Notes under the pieces: model-generated | Database searches by the model: none | What the model saw: the letters and a program-made list of their open reading frames with translations, nothing else | Told to the model about the DNA's origin: nothing | Shown here: positions 27,831-37,602 of the stretch, one piece after another | Numbering within the stretch: the first letter of the stretch is position 1 | Layout: each line of letters starts with the position of its first letter | Source of the DNA: Zoogloeaceae bacterium | Lineage (GTDB): Bacteria; Pseudomonadota; Gammaproteobacteria; Burkholderiales; Rhodocyclaceae | Direction of reading: 5' to 3' | DNA length: 64,000 nucleotides | Assembly (NCBI GenBank): GCA_024235635.1 | Contig: JACKMA010000002.1 | Location: 372,001 to 436,000 of the forward strand | Translations under genes and position numbers: made by a program

Positions 27831-28123
27831 TGAAGCCTTTCGCGCAGGTGCCGGCTCGATCGCCGGCGCGCGATGGCGGCATCGCTCGATGCCGACGGCA
27901 GTGCGGCGACGAGACGAACCGAGACGGCACGCAGCCCTGCGGCATCGATGTGGTCGGTGCGTTCGACGAATGCGATCCGGTCCGCCTGCATCTGCATCCT
28001 CCAGCCGACGCCGACGCCGACGGCAACAGGCGCGAGCGCGACGGTTCTCGGGACGACGTGTTTCCCCGAGGACTGAGACGCCGCGCGCACCCGATCCCGC
28101 TGGCCACCGGCCATCTGGTTCAA
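27827..28123 (-). CDS. Possible small basic protein upstream of the TIR gene
   Basis: 98 aa, basic, no recognised domain. The support is the ATGA overlap with the TIR gene start at 27830 and a consistent strand; composition (VAVGVGVGWRMQMQADRI, many Ala and Arg) is not typical of a known family and may be chance coding. If real it would be translationally coupled to the TIR protein. Confidence 0.3.
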   Translation of the reverse strand: MNQMAGGQRDRVRAASQSSGKHVVPRTVALAPVAVGVGVGWRMQMQADRIAFVERTDHIDAAGLRAVSVRLVAALPSASSDAAIARRRSSRHLRERLQ

Positions 28124-28202
28124 GCTAGACCGGCATCTGTCGCGCGGTCAAGCGCCCGCGCCCGGTGCCGCCGGTGACGGCACCGGGCGCAGGGCCGTGC
28201 GC

Positions 28203-29180
28203 TCAGGCCGGGACGGTGACCGAAGTCGCCTTCATGTCGCGGCCGGTCGCCAGCGACCAGTGGGTGATCAGGTCCTGTACGTCGTAGGTGATCGGGTCGG
28301 ACTCGTCGTAGAGCAGGTGGGCGTCGGCCGAATCGTCGAATTCACCGGCTTCGATGCGCAGCAGCAGCCGCGAGGCCGGTTGCGACAGCTCGAAGAAATG
28401 CTCCGACTTGCTGTGGGCCGGCAGGCCGACCTTTTCGCCGAGCAGGCGCAGCCGTTCGTGCGCGCTCGAACTGGCGGCATTGGCCGAGACCACGATCGGC
28501 GAGTTGAAATCGACCGTCAGGTGGAACCACGACAGCATCGCCACCGCGAAGAACTCCTCGCGCGCGAGGTTGTTGCCCTGGCGCCGTGCCGCCATCATCT
28601 GGCGCAGCTTGGTGCACAGGAAGGCGATCGCCGAATCGTCGGTGGGATTGGTGCCGGTGGCATTGGCCCGGTTGCGATAGCCGGTCCACACTTCCTGCAG
28701 CAGCCGCTCGAAGCTCTGCACGAAGGCATCGTTGTGTTCCTGGCTCTTGACATAGGCCTCGTCCGGCGCCGGCGCATGGTTGAGGTCGATGCCGAACATC
28801 CGGTAGTAGGCGTTGCGGCGGATCGCCCCCATGTTGGGGCGGATGTGGTTGTCGAGCGACCACGGCGTCAGCGGCGGCGTGTCCTTGTAGAACAGATCGG
28901 TGGTGGTCTGCAGCCACTGCTGGGCCTCCTCGGACGGGGAGCCGAGCTTCTCGCCGTGCAGGAACTCCGCGATCACCCGGCGGAAGACCTCATAGACGCG
29001 CGCGTTTTCGACCGCATAGGCGTAGATCAGGTGAGGCCAGACGTAATCCTGCGGCGGGTCGTTCCACAGGGCATTGAGGCCGACCGCAAGTTGATCGGGC
29101 CGCAGCACGATCAAGGCGTTGCGGGCGACGTCGGGGTCGCCGCCGCCGTCTTCCCAGAGTCGTACGAAATCCATGAACAT
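28203..29180 (-). CDS. Unrecognised 325-aa protein of the 28-33 kb operon
   Basis: 325 aa soluble protein, rich in aromatic and acidic residues (FVRLWEDGG, LNALWNDPPQDYVWPHLIYAYAVENARVYEVFRRV), without signal peptide or membrane segment. No family is recognised. GCAGGAGAATC gives a good ribosome site for the ATG at 29180. Segments such as DNHIRPNMGAIRRNAYYRMFGIDLNHA suggest a conserved folded domain. It is the fourth gene of the leftward operon that begins at 33196, so it probably acts with the HExxH protein and the large lysine-rich protein. Confidence 0.75.
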   Translation of the reverse strand: MFMDFVRLWEDGGGDPDVARNALIVLRPDQLAVGLNALWNDPPQDYVWPHLIYAYAVENARVYEVFRRVIAEFLHGEKLGSPSEEAQQWLQTTTDLFYKDTPPLTPWSLDNHIRPNMGAIRRNAYYRMFGIDLNHAPAPDEAYVKSQEHNDAFVQSFERLLQEVWTGYRNRANATGTNPTDDSAIAFLCTKLRQMMAARRQGNNLAREEFFAVAMLSWFHLTVDFNSPIVVSANAASSSAHERLRLLGEKVGLPAHSKSEHFFELSQPASRLLLRIEAGEFDDSADAHLLYDESDPITYDVQDLITHWSLATGRDMKATSVTVPA

Positions 29181-29246
29181 GATGATTCTCCTGCCGGGAT
29201 GATGGGACGCCTGCTCAATCGAGCGCGGCGCAGGGTGATCGGTCGC

Positions 29247-29444
29247 TCACTTGCTCGGAGCTGGCTTGCGCGGTGGATACTGCTCGGCAATCGCCATGCG
29301 GAAGGCATGGAACACCGAGGCCGGTGGCGCACTGTCGCCGTCCTTCTGTCGCAGGTGCCGGGTGCGCACCAATCGGTGCCATGCGGCGACCCTGGCGGTG
29401 GTCTGGAAGCGTTCGTTGCGACTGGCTTTGCGGGGTGTGGCCAT
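29247..29444 (-). CDS. Small basic protein (65 aa)
   Basis: 65 aa, very basic (ATPRKASRNERFQTTARVAAWHRLVRTRHLRQ), no known domain. A clear CAGGAGAACG lies just upstream of the ATG at 29444, and it fits between two operon genes with short spacers (25 and 66 bases), so translation is likely. Could be a nucleic-acid-binding or chaperone-like small subunit; this is a guess from charge only. Confidence 0.6.
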   Translation of the reverse strand: MATPRKASRNERFQTTARVAAWHRLVRTRHLRQKDGDSAPPASVFHAFRMAIAEQYPPRKPAPSK

Positions 29445-29469
29445 GATCGTTCTCCTGGGGGTTGGTGCG

Positions 29470-30726
29470 TCAAGCAGCGGCCGGCAGCGGTTCGAGCCGC
29501 TGCAGCCATTGCTGCTGGGTTTCGGCGATGGCGGTGGCGCGAGCCGGCTGGGTGACCATCTGCAGGCCGGCGAGCGCCAGGATGCGAAGCGGTTCGGCGG
29601 CGGACCAGTACGGCGAGCGGGAAATCGCGCCGCCGCCGGCCCGGGCGAGCCGCTGCAGCACCGGCGGTGCGACCTCGCCGGGATCGATCCAGTGCGACAG
29701 CGGGCGTGCGCCGAGGGCGGGGAGCGGCGCGTGGAGGCACAGCCGGGCGAGCCGCGGCAGCATCGGCAGCGAGGCCCGTATCAGCGCGGCCACTTCCGGG
29801 TCGGCGCCGTCGAGCGGATAGCGCATCATCCAGGCCCGGGCGAGGCCCTGCCACGGACCGTCACTGAAGACTGCGTTGCACATCTCGACGCCGAGCAGCA
29901 CACGGATGTAGGAGACCGGATGCGGGTCACCGGGGACGAAGCGAAGCACGTAATCGATATCGCCGGCAAGCACGTCGTGGAGGTTGGCCACCGCGGCGTA
30001 GCCGGTGTGGGCAAACGCATAGCTGTCGGCGGCGATCTCCGAGGCCCAACTCGCCCATACCCCCGCAAGTTCGACCGACTCACCGGACAGCGCATCTTCG
30101 AGCGCGTCGGCCAGCGCCTCGTTCCAACCGAGGATGTGGGCGACCTGATGACCGGTTTCGTGGATCAGCGCGGTCGGTCGCATCAGGTTGTGGCGGGCGA
30201 TCTTGATCGTCGCCGCCGGGCTCAGCACGGTCGGGTCCCACAGCCGCAGGCCGGCCTTCAGGATCGCCGCACCGAGGCCGCGGTCGACGTAGCACAGCAC
30301 CGGCGGCACCGGATGGCCGAGCGGGGTCAGCAGCCGTTGCATCGACAGCCCCGCGAGGCGGTCGAGGCCGGCCAGGGTGCGCTGCATCACCGGGTTGCTT
30401 CGGCTGTTGATGGCATCGCCGTAGAAGTCGACCGTGGTCTCGAGCAGGCTGTAGCCCTGGCGCAGAGCCACCAGGCGCGCCTCGATGGCCGCATCGTCTC
30501 CGCCGCCGGCACTGGTTGCGCGCCGCTCGAGGCTCGAGAGCTCGGCCATCTGGCGGCCGGCGGCACGGCTGAAGCTGTCGCGGATCGTGCCCACCAGGGC
30601 CGGCTCGAGACTCGCCCAGGCATCCGGCGCGGCGATCTCGTCGAATCGCAGCAGCGCTTCCAGCGCGCGCCGCCAGTGTCCGAGTTGGCGCCGCAGCGCG
30701 TCGCGGCGTGGGCTGGCGTCATTCAC
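29470..30726 (-). CDS. HExxH-motif (zincin-like) protein of unknown family
   Basis: 418 aa. An ALIHETGHQVAHILGWNEALADAL segment at about residues 189-212 has the HExxH zinc-binding signature, and an acidic residue in the following helix (ADALEDAL) could be the third ligand. The region after it (WASEIAADSYAFAHTGYAAVANLHD) again resembles the ExxxD helix of zincins. The N-terminal 180 residues are helical. No signal peptide. Its start overlaps the stop of the large gene upstream (GAATGA), so the two proteins are coupled in synthesis. Predicted metallopeptidase; substrate unknown. Confidence 0.75.
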   Translation of the reverse strand: MNDASPRRDALRRQLGHWRRALEALLRFDEIAAPDAWASLEPALVGTIRDSFSRAAGRQMAELSSLERRATSAGGGDDAAIEARLVALRQGYSLLETTVDFYGDAINSRSNPVMQRTLAGLDRLAGLSMQRLLTPLGHPVPPVLCYVDRGLGAAILKAGLRLWDPTVLSPAATIKIARHNLMRPTALIHETGHQVAHILGWNEALADALEDALSGESVELAGVWASWASEIAADSYAFAHTGYAAVANLHDVLAGDIDYVLRFVPGDPHPVSYIRVLLGVEMCNAVFSDGPWQGLARAWMMRYPLDGADPEVAALIRASLPMLPRLARLCLHAPLPALGARPLSHWIDPGEVAPPVLQRLARAGGGAISRSPYWSAAEPLRILALAGLQMVTQPARATAIAETQQQWLQRLEPLPAAA

Positions 30727-33196
30727 GATGGAACCCCGCTTCGATGCTCGGCCGCGGCATGTTGCCGATCATGTTGGTGAACAAGTCCTTCAGCGCCTTC
30801 AAGACGTCGGCCGGCCGGATCGACTTGCTGTTCAGCAGTCGGCACAGCAGTTCCATGCCGGCCGGGTTGGACCACACCAGCCGGATCGTCACGCCGTCGG
30901 CCGGGTCGTCCGCGATGCGCGTGAATTGCTGGGCGATCAGCTTGTCGAACAGCGCCTCCGCGGCCCACTTCATCAGCATCCCGAGCAGGCTCATCAGTGC
31001 CTTGCGCAGCAAGGGCACCAGCACCGCCGCCGGTGCCAGGTTGTCGAATTCGATGGCTTCCTTGCGGATGTCGACGCTGCGGCCGAGATCGTTGCCGATC
31101 GCCGTCCGGCCGACGTTGTAGAGCAGGGTCGCCAGCGCCTTGCCGGCGGCTGCCGGATCCTGCTTGCGCAACGATGCGGCCACCGCCTGGGCATCGGCCT
31201 CGCTCAGGAACAGCGTCATCGTCACCGTTTTCTGCGGGCAATCGAAGATGTAGTAGAAGGCACTGTCCTGTGCCGTCACCGGTCCGTCGCGGGGCACCAG
31301 GCCGGGCACCTCGATATAGAAGAAGCGCTGGCCGACGTCGATCGTGTGCGGCGAGCGCAGGAACCTGGGATCGAGCTTGCCGTCGTTGGCCATGCCCGCA
31401 TCCTTGATCAGCAGCGCGGCGTTGGCCGAGGTCAGCGGATGGATCGAGCGCCACTTCACCTCGTCGACGCCGCCGAGGCCGCTGACGTCGGTCTCGTCGC
31501 GACTGATCTTGCTCAGCCAGGTACCGGAAACCGCCTCGTAGAGCCGCACCTGGGCGTTTCGGCCGACCAGGCTGGCAAGGCTGTGGCCGAGCACGGTGGC
31601 CGCACCACCGCCGAAGGTGGTCAGGCCGTTGGCCATCTGCTGGCTGATCGTGATCGCCTTCGGCGGCTCGAAGCGCTTGTACTGGTTGCGCGGCAGCCAC
31701 GAGCCGGGCAATTCGCGGCTCAGCAGATCGGGACGGCGGGGCATCGGCGGCATGTTGCCGGCCAGCGCGCGCTCGAAGGCGTGTTCGACCATCGCCTCGA
31801 GCAGGATCTCGTCCTCGAACACTTCGGCGGGCAGTTCGACCAGCTCGCGTACGGTGTCCTCGACCACCGCCGCGGTGGCGCCGGCGGCGGCTGCAGCCTT
31901 GCCGTCCTCGGTGAGTTCGAGGCCGACCAGCTTGAGGCCGGTGCCGACGATCGCATTGGCCAGCGGGGTCGACATCTTGGGTCCGATGAAGGGGCGCAGC
32001 AGGCCGCCGATGAGGCCGGCGATGGTCGACACCACGCGCTTGCGGCCGATCAGCTTGAGCCCCAGCTTCAACACCGGCAGCAGGGCGGGGATGAACTGCT
32101 CGACCACCGGCGTCGCGTCGTCGTCGTCGCCGAGCTTGCCCAGGTCCTTGGCGAGCTTGCGCCGCGCACAGTGCAGGCGGCGGCGGCGACCCGGGCCCAT
32201 GCGCCGCGCGCGCCGTTCGTATTCGGCGATCGCCAGGTCCTGAGTGGTCTCGTCGTCCGCCATCACCAGGTTGGCGATCTGCAGGTCGAATTCGCCCTGC
32301 AGCAAGGCGATCTCCTCATCGGCGCCGGCATCGCCGGTGGACACGGCGGCGCCGTCGCCGTCCACGAGTTCGAACGCCAGTTCATTCTTCGGCGCCACCT
32401 TGGCGCGCTCGCCGAAGAGCTTGGCGGCGGCCTGGCGGGCCGCGTCCTGGAGCGGTTCCGGCAGCTTGTCGATGGCCGACTTCAGCACCTTGGAGAGCAG
32501 CGGACGGACCAGCGACTTGAGCTTCTTGAGTACGATGGCGATCGGCGCCGAAGCCACCTTGGCGACCGTCTTGACCACCTTCTTGACGCCTTTCTTGACC
32601 GCCCCGGCGACCTTCTTGACCGCCGTCTTGGCCTTCTTGAAGAGCTTCTTCAAAAAGCCTTCGAAGCTCGGCGAAAGGCCGCTGTCGACCGGCTCGAAAC
32701 GGTCGAGCAGGCGATCGATCTCGGGCTCGGAGAGGGCGCCGATGTCGTGGCGCTCCATCTCCTCGGCCATCTGGTCGAGCATGGCATCGGTTTCCCGCGC
32801 CAGCGGCGCAAAGTGCCGCTCGAAGAACTGCTCCATCTCGAGCTCGCCGGGCTCGTCCTCGCCTTCGATCCGCGGCGCCAGCAGGTCGTAGGCCTCGCTC
32901 TGCAGCTGGTAGACCACGTCGTCGAATTCGCGGTCGCGCAGCTCGGCCAGGGTCGCATAGAGTTCGGCGCTCTGCGGGCTGGTCGCGCCATCGAGGTCGG
33001 CAGCGTCGTATTCGGTCAGGAACGGGCTCTCGGCGGCCATCGCCGGGCCGCCGTGCGGCGGGTGTCGCGGGCTGGCGCGGGTGTCGTCGTGGGGGTCGAG
33101 TCGATCGACGAACGGGGAGGTCGGCTTCCAGTCGGCGCCTGCGCCGGCTGTGGCCTCGTCGGCCGCCGGGCGGCGGGTCGTGGCGGTATCGGACAT
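30719..33196 (-). CDS. Large operon-leading protein with acidic N-terminus and lysine-rich helical segment
   Basis: 825 aa. Order: charged N-terminal 55 residues; a segment with ESPFLTEYDAADL, then acidic helices (REFDDVVYQLQSEAYDLL, ETDAMLDQMAEEMERHDIG); a strongly cationic amphipathic stretch at about 180-225 (FLKKLFKKAKTAVKKVAG and similar KK-rich repeats); hydrophobic and helical regions; and a 500-825 domain with alternating strands. From memory, an ESPF motif with acidic helices and a K-rich helix recurs in proteins linked to contractile injection loci, but I cannot verify this. AAGGAGATC precedes the ATG at 33196; a reading from 33265 is less likely. No signal peptide. Confidence 0.72.
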   Translation of the reverse strand: MSDTATTRRPAADEATAGAGADWKPTSPFVDRLDPHDDTRASPRHPPHGGPAMAAESPFLTEYDAADLDGATSPQSAELYATLAELRDREFDDVVYQLQSEAYDLLAPRIEGEDEPGELEMEQFFERHFAPLARETDAMLDQMAEEMERHDIGALSEPEIDRLLDRFEPVDSGLSPSFEGFLKKLFKKAKTAVKKVAGAVKKGVKKVVKTVAKVASAPIAIVLKKLKSLVRPLLSKVLKSAIDKLPEPLQDAARQAAAKLFGERAKVAPKNELAFELVDGDGAAVSTGDAGADEEIALLQGEFDLQIANLVMADDETTQDLAIAEYERRARRMGPGRRRRLHCARRKLAKDLGKLGDDDDATPVVEQFIPALLPVLKLGLKLIGRKRVVSTIAGLIGGLLRPFIGPKMSTPLANAIVGTGLKLVGLELTEDGKAAAAAGATAAVVEDTVRELVELPAEVFEDEILLEAMVEHAFERALAGNMPPMPRRPDLLSRELPGSWLPRNQYKRFEPPKAITISQQMANGLTTFGGGAATVLGHSLASLVGRNAQVRLYEAVSGTWLSKISRDETDVSGLGGVDEVKWRSIHPLTSANAALLIKDAGMANDGKLDPRFLRSPHTIDVGQRFFYIEVPGLVPRDGPVTAQDSAFYYIFDCPQKTVTMTLFLSEADAQAVAASLRKQDPAAAGKALATLLYNVGRTAIGNDLGRSVDIRKEAIEFDNLAPAAVLVPLLRKALMSLLGMLMKWAAEALFDKLIAQQFTRIADDPADGVTIRLVWSNPAGMELLCRLLNSKSIRPADVLKALKDLFTNMIGNMPRPSIEAGFHRE

Positions 33197-34114
<918 letters not shown>

Positions 34115-34127
34115 GCCGGCTGGGCCG

Positions 34128-34604
34128 ATGCACATCGCCGTCGACCTCGCGCAACAGACGCTGACCCTGGTCGACGCAGCCGGTGCCCCGATTGGTCGCT
34201 ACCCGGTGTCTACCGCCCTGGCCGGCGCCGGCGAACTGCAGGATTCCAGTTGCACGCCCCGTGGCCTGCACGTCGTGCGTGCCCGCATCGGCGGCGGTCT
34301 CGATCCCTACACCGTGTTCCGCGGACGTCGCCCGACCGGCGAACTGTGGACACCGGCGCTCGCCGCCGCCCACCCGCAGCGCGACTGGATTCTCGGCCGC
34401 ATCCTGTGGCTATCGGGCCGCGAGCCCGGTTTCAACCGGCTCGGCAACTGCGACTCCATGCGCCGCTTCATCTACATTCACGGCACCGGCGACGACCAGC
34501 CGATGGGCGTGCCGCGATCGCACGGCTGCGTGCGGATGCGGGTGGCCGATGTGGTAGAACTGTTCGACCGGGTGCCGGTGGGAACATCGGTGGCGATCGG
34601 CTGA
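34128..34604 (+). CDS. L,D-transpeptidase (YkuD-family) without signal peptide
   Basis: 158 aa. The YkuD catalytic motif is present: FIYIHGTGDD then VPRSHGCVRM, with Cys as nucleophile. The whole protein is little more than the catalytic domain, from VDLAQQTLTLVDAAG to the GTSVAIG end. No signal peptide or transmembrane anchor is visible, which is unusual for a cell-wall crosslinking enzyme but common among short YkuD proteins in betaproteobacteria. It is 13 bases downstream of tadA, probably co-transcribed. Confidence 0.9.
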   Translation: MHIAVDLAQQTLTLVDAAGAPIGRYPVSTALAGAGELQDSSCTPRGLHVVRARIGGGLDPYTVFRGRRPTGELWTPALAAAHPQRDWILGRILWLSGREPGFNRLGNCDSMRRFIYIHGTGDDQPMGVPRSHGCVRMRVADVVELFDRVPVGTSVAIG

Positions 34605-34640
34605 GGCGGACACGGATGGATCGTGTTCGATCGCGCGCCG

Positions 34641-36134
34641 TCAGTGCCGCCGATCGTCGACCTGAGCTTGCTTTCCGGCACCGGGTTCGGTGCGTGCGCC
34701 GACCGTTGCAGCGCGGAGCGGAACGGCGGCGGCTGGCGCGCTGCCTTGTCGGCCGAACCGTTCGAGCCTATCGACGAGTGCATCGGCCTTGATGGCGAGG
34801 GGACTGGGTTTCGATGGTCCCGTCTGTCCTTCCGCATACTTGCCGAGCGCGGAGATCTCCTGCAGCAGCGTGGCGGCCTCGGCAAGGTAGCGCGCCTGTC
34901 CGTCATCCTGCTTTTCGTTCTTTTTGCCGTGGGGTCCCGCCATCGCCCTTTCCAGAAGTTCGAGACAACCGATCAGCGGCAGGTGGCTCGCCACGCGATC
35001 GGCAGCAACCCTCGTCCATTCCATGCGCAACCAGCCGACCGTCGCTTCGAGCGACGGCCTCTGCCTGCGGGCGTTTTGCGAAAGATAAAAGGCGATCCGG
35101 TCCAGATCCCATCGGCTCTTCGCTGCATCCGCGTTGATCTTGTCCGGCATTCGCCAGGTCCGGCCGATCCGGTTCGTGCGGTTCCCGAGCTGGCGCTCGA
35201 ATTGGCGCACCAGGCTCTCCCGCTCGACGGGATCTTCCAGTGCCTGAAAGCGCGGCGCACTGTCCACGACCGGCACCTGGGTCGGGTCCGCGAGCGTGCT
35301 GATCAGATGCTTGACCCGTCGGCGTCGATTCTCGCAGGCCGCCAGCAAGCCGGGCGGGATGCGGCGCTTGCCGTCGTCCACGAGGTCGAAATGCATTGGC
35401 GAGAGCAATAGCTCGAGCGCCATGGCGTAAGAGTCGGCGGCCTCGCGCAATTGCCCCAGGAGTTCGCCCACGTAAGGCCGGCACTGCGACGCATACACGT
35501 CCAGCGCGGCTTTCACCTGCTGGTGCGTATCCTGCGCACCGCGCAGGCGGGCGAACCACGACTGGTTGACGCAATCGTCGAGGGGTTCGTCGAAGGTCTT
35601 GCGTCGGAACAGCGGTTCGATGTCGGGAAGAATCTCGGTGAGTGGTCGATGTTCGGCCTCGCGCAGGTCGTCGGCAAGGCGGTCCCACCACATCTGGCGC
35701 GTCTTCTCCTTCCAGGTCTTCCACTGGGCGTCGGTCATGAGCGAATGGAGCAGCCGGAAGGTATCTGCGCGCGTGGCGTGGGTCGTCTGGAACTGGGCAA
35801 GCGGACCCTCCAGATCGATACCCTTCATCCGGAACAGGTAGGGAAACACGCGCGGTCCGGACCTGCCCCTGATCTTCGCGACGATCGCGCCAGCCTCGAA
35901 ATGCATCCACGGGTTGTTCACGTTCTCTGGCGTCAGGCAGACGATGGCGGCGTCGGCGTGCCCGAGATCTTCGAGGATCTGTCCAAACCACAGGCTGCCC
36001 TTGGCGATCTCGGGGGAGCGCTTCGCGCGCCATCCCAATTCGTCGAGACCGGCGATCGCGCGCTGCAGCGCCTTTGCCACGCGCTTGCTCCGGGTGCCCG
36101 ACCAGCATAGGAATATCGTCTTCTTGCGTGCCAT
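34641..36134 (-). CDS. TIR-domain protein with helical C-terminus
   Basis: 497 aa. The N-terminal ~150 residues form a TIR-like domain: IFLCWSGTRSKRVAKALQ start, HADAAIVCLTPENVNNPWMHFEAGAI with the Glu expected of the catalytic site, and GPRVFPYLF. The rest (170-497) is mostly helical, with EDLREAEHRPLTEI and an ADALVDRLERF end; no known domain recognised. NAD-cleaving TIR effectors with C-terminal recognition regions are common in antiphage systems, but no partner gene is visible. Its upstream side is interrupted by the ISAs1 insertion 50 bases before the start, so its promoter may be altered. Confidence 0.8.
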   Translation of the reverse strand: MARKKTIFLCWSGTRSKRVAKALQRAIAGLDELGWRAKRSPEIAKGSLWFGQILEDLGHADAAIVCLTPENVNNPWMHFEAGAIVAKIRGRSGPRVFPYLFRMKGIDLEGPLAQFQTTHATRADTFRLLHSLMTDAQWKTWKEKTRQMWWDRLADDLREAEHRPLTEILPDIEPLFRRKTFDEPLDDCVNQSWFARLRGAQDTHQQVKAALDVYASQCRPYVGELLGQLREAADSYAMALELLLSPMHFDLVDDGKRRIPPGLLAACENRRRRVKHLISTLADPTQVPVVDSAPRFQALEDPVERESLVRQFERQLGNRTNRIGRTWRMPDKINADAAKSRWDLDRIAFYLSQNARRQRPSLEATVGWLRMEWTRVAADRVASHLPLIGCLELLERAMAGPHGKKNEKQDDGQARYLAEAATLLQEISALGKYAEGQTGPSKPSPLAIKADALVDRLERFGRQGSAPAAAVPLRAATVGARTEPGAGKQAQVDDRRH

Positions 36135-36177
36135 GTGCGCCGATGAACATTGCGGAACTTCAAGCGATTGCGAATTG

Positions 36178-36188
36178 CCGCCCCCCCG
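36178..36188. repeat. Target-site duplication, left copy
   Basis: CCGCCCCCCCG, directly left of the ISAs1 element; the same 11 bases occur directly right of it (37450-37460). Length fits the 8-10 base duplications usual for this family, with one extra base shared by chance. Confidence 0.75.
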
Positions 36189-37449
36189 CAGGGCTATCGC
36201 ACCTTCATGTCATAATCCCGAGGAGCTCAGCGCGAAACTGATCCGAGGTGGCAGCCAACATGCGCTTGGTCTTGATGCTGCCCTTGCGTGACTTGTTCAG
36301 GCGCAGGAGGTTGATCACGATGTGTCGGACGATGGCGAGGTTGTTGGCGGCGTAGCCCGTACGCACGGTGGACTGGTCTTCGTTGAACTGGACGTCGAGG
36401 CACCAGTGCAGTCGGTTCTCCACTTCCCAGTGGCTGCGCACCGCATGAGCAATGCGCTTGGCGTCCGCCGGCAGGGAACTGATGTAGTAGCGCCGCTCGC
36501 AGCTGGTCTTAGTGCCGACGGTTCGTTCTCGCTCGACGATGGCGAAGCTCTTCAGGTCTTCCCACTGCTCGGCCTTGTAGAGCCGATCCACGGCGTCGAA
36601 AGCCCAGCAGCGGCGTACTTCGCACCGCCCATGGCCGTCGTCGGTGGTCTCACTCGTGGAATTTGGCGTGAGCTTGCCGCCGACACCTGCCTGAGCGAGC
36701 AGGAAGGATTCGACCAACTTGGGGTGGTTGTCTTTCACGCACAGCACGTAGTCGGCGCCGCCTTTGCGGATCTGCCGGGCAATGCTGGTCTGGGCGCCCA
36801 TCGCGTCGATGGTGACAACGCAACCCTCCAGCGCCAGCGTTGCAAGCAACTCGGGGATCGCCGTGATTTCATTCGACTTCTCGGCCGTCGCCGTCTGACC
36901 CAGCACAAGCCCGATGTCGGCCGCGAAGGCGCTGACCATGTGAAGCGGATTCGCATCGGCCTTGGTGGTGCTGCGCCGGCTGGTCTTACCGTCGATAGCC
37001 ACGACCGTATCGGCGCCGAGCGTCGGAACCAGTTGCCCAACCCAACGCCGAAACGCACCTTCGAACTCCCGCGGATCGAGTGCCGCGAACACTCGTCCGA
37101 ACGTGTCGTGCGACGGGATGCCGTGCTCAAGCACCAGAAATCCCCGAAGCCACTCGATACGCTCCTTGGCCCAGGCCTCGATGTCGGAGAACTCGTCTGC
37201 GCTGCACAGCACTGCACACACCGCAACCGTGAGCAGTTCGGACAGGTCGTGCCTCACCTGGCGCGCGCTGCGCGGGTCGGAAATCGACACGAACACCTGC
37301 GTAAGCGGCATCACTTCCCTCGTCGTCATGGGAGCCCCAAAAGACGAGGAAACTACACAATTTCAGGGGCTGTGAACAGCCGCCTCGTAAGCGCATGACT
37401 GTGAACGGAAATTCTGATTGGGCTATGTCAGGTAGGTGCGATAGCCCTG
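36189..37449 (-). mobile_element. ISAs1-family insertion sequence
   Basis: About 1.26 kb. Ends are a 16-base perfect inverted repeat, CAGGGCTATCGCACCT at the left and its complement at 37434-37449. One transposase gene fills the element. The matching direct repeats on both sides indicate a single clean insertion that has not been rearranged since, unlike the IS21 element. Confidence 0.88.
36205..37329 (-). CDS. ISAs1-family transposase
   Basis: 374 aa DDE transposase. The N-terminal DUF4372-like/ISAs1 part has DPRSARQVRHDLSELLTVAVCAV; the DDE core shows VVAIDGKTSRRS, VTIDAMGAQTSIARQI and HWEVENRLHWCLDVQFNED with the final Glu. The gene looks intact. It ends at the element's left end and starts about 105 bases inside the right repeat. 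Confidence 0.95.
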   Translation of the reverse strand: MTTREVMPLTQVFVSISDPRSARQVRHDLSELLTVAVCAVLCSADEFSDIEAWAKERIEWLRGFLVLEHGIPSHDTFGRVFAALDPREFEGAFRRWVGQLVPTLGADTVVAIDGKTSRRSTTKADANPLHMVSAFAADIGLVLGQTATAEKSNEITAIPELLATLALEGCVVTIDAMGAQTSIARQIRKGGADYVLCVKDNHPKLVESFLLAQAGVGGKLTPNSTSETTDDGHGRCEVRRCWAFDAVDRLYKAEQWEDLKSFAIVERERTVGTKTSCERRYYISSLPADAKRIAHAVRSHWEVENRLHWCLDVQFNEDQSTVRTGYAANNLAIVRHIVINLLRLNKSRKGSIKTKRMLAATSDQFRAELLGIMT

Positions 37450-37460
37450 CCGCCCCCCCG
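37450..37460. repeat. Target-site duplication, right copy
   Basis: CCGCCCCCCCG, the same 11 bases as at 36178-36188, adjoining the right inverted repeat of the ISAs1 element. Confidence 0.75.
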
Positions 37461-37602
37461 CCCTTCGGGTTAGACGCACGCGGCCTGGAATGCAAGCGGT
37501 ATGGCCATGCCGCCACCCGGTGGCGCCACCCCGCGCGTGTGGGCGGGCGAAGTGTCGCTGGCCACGCGCGGCGCTGGAGTTCTCCCCATGCCCGAGTCGG
37601 GC

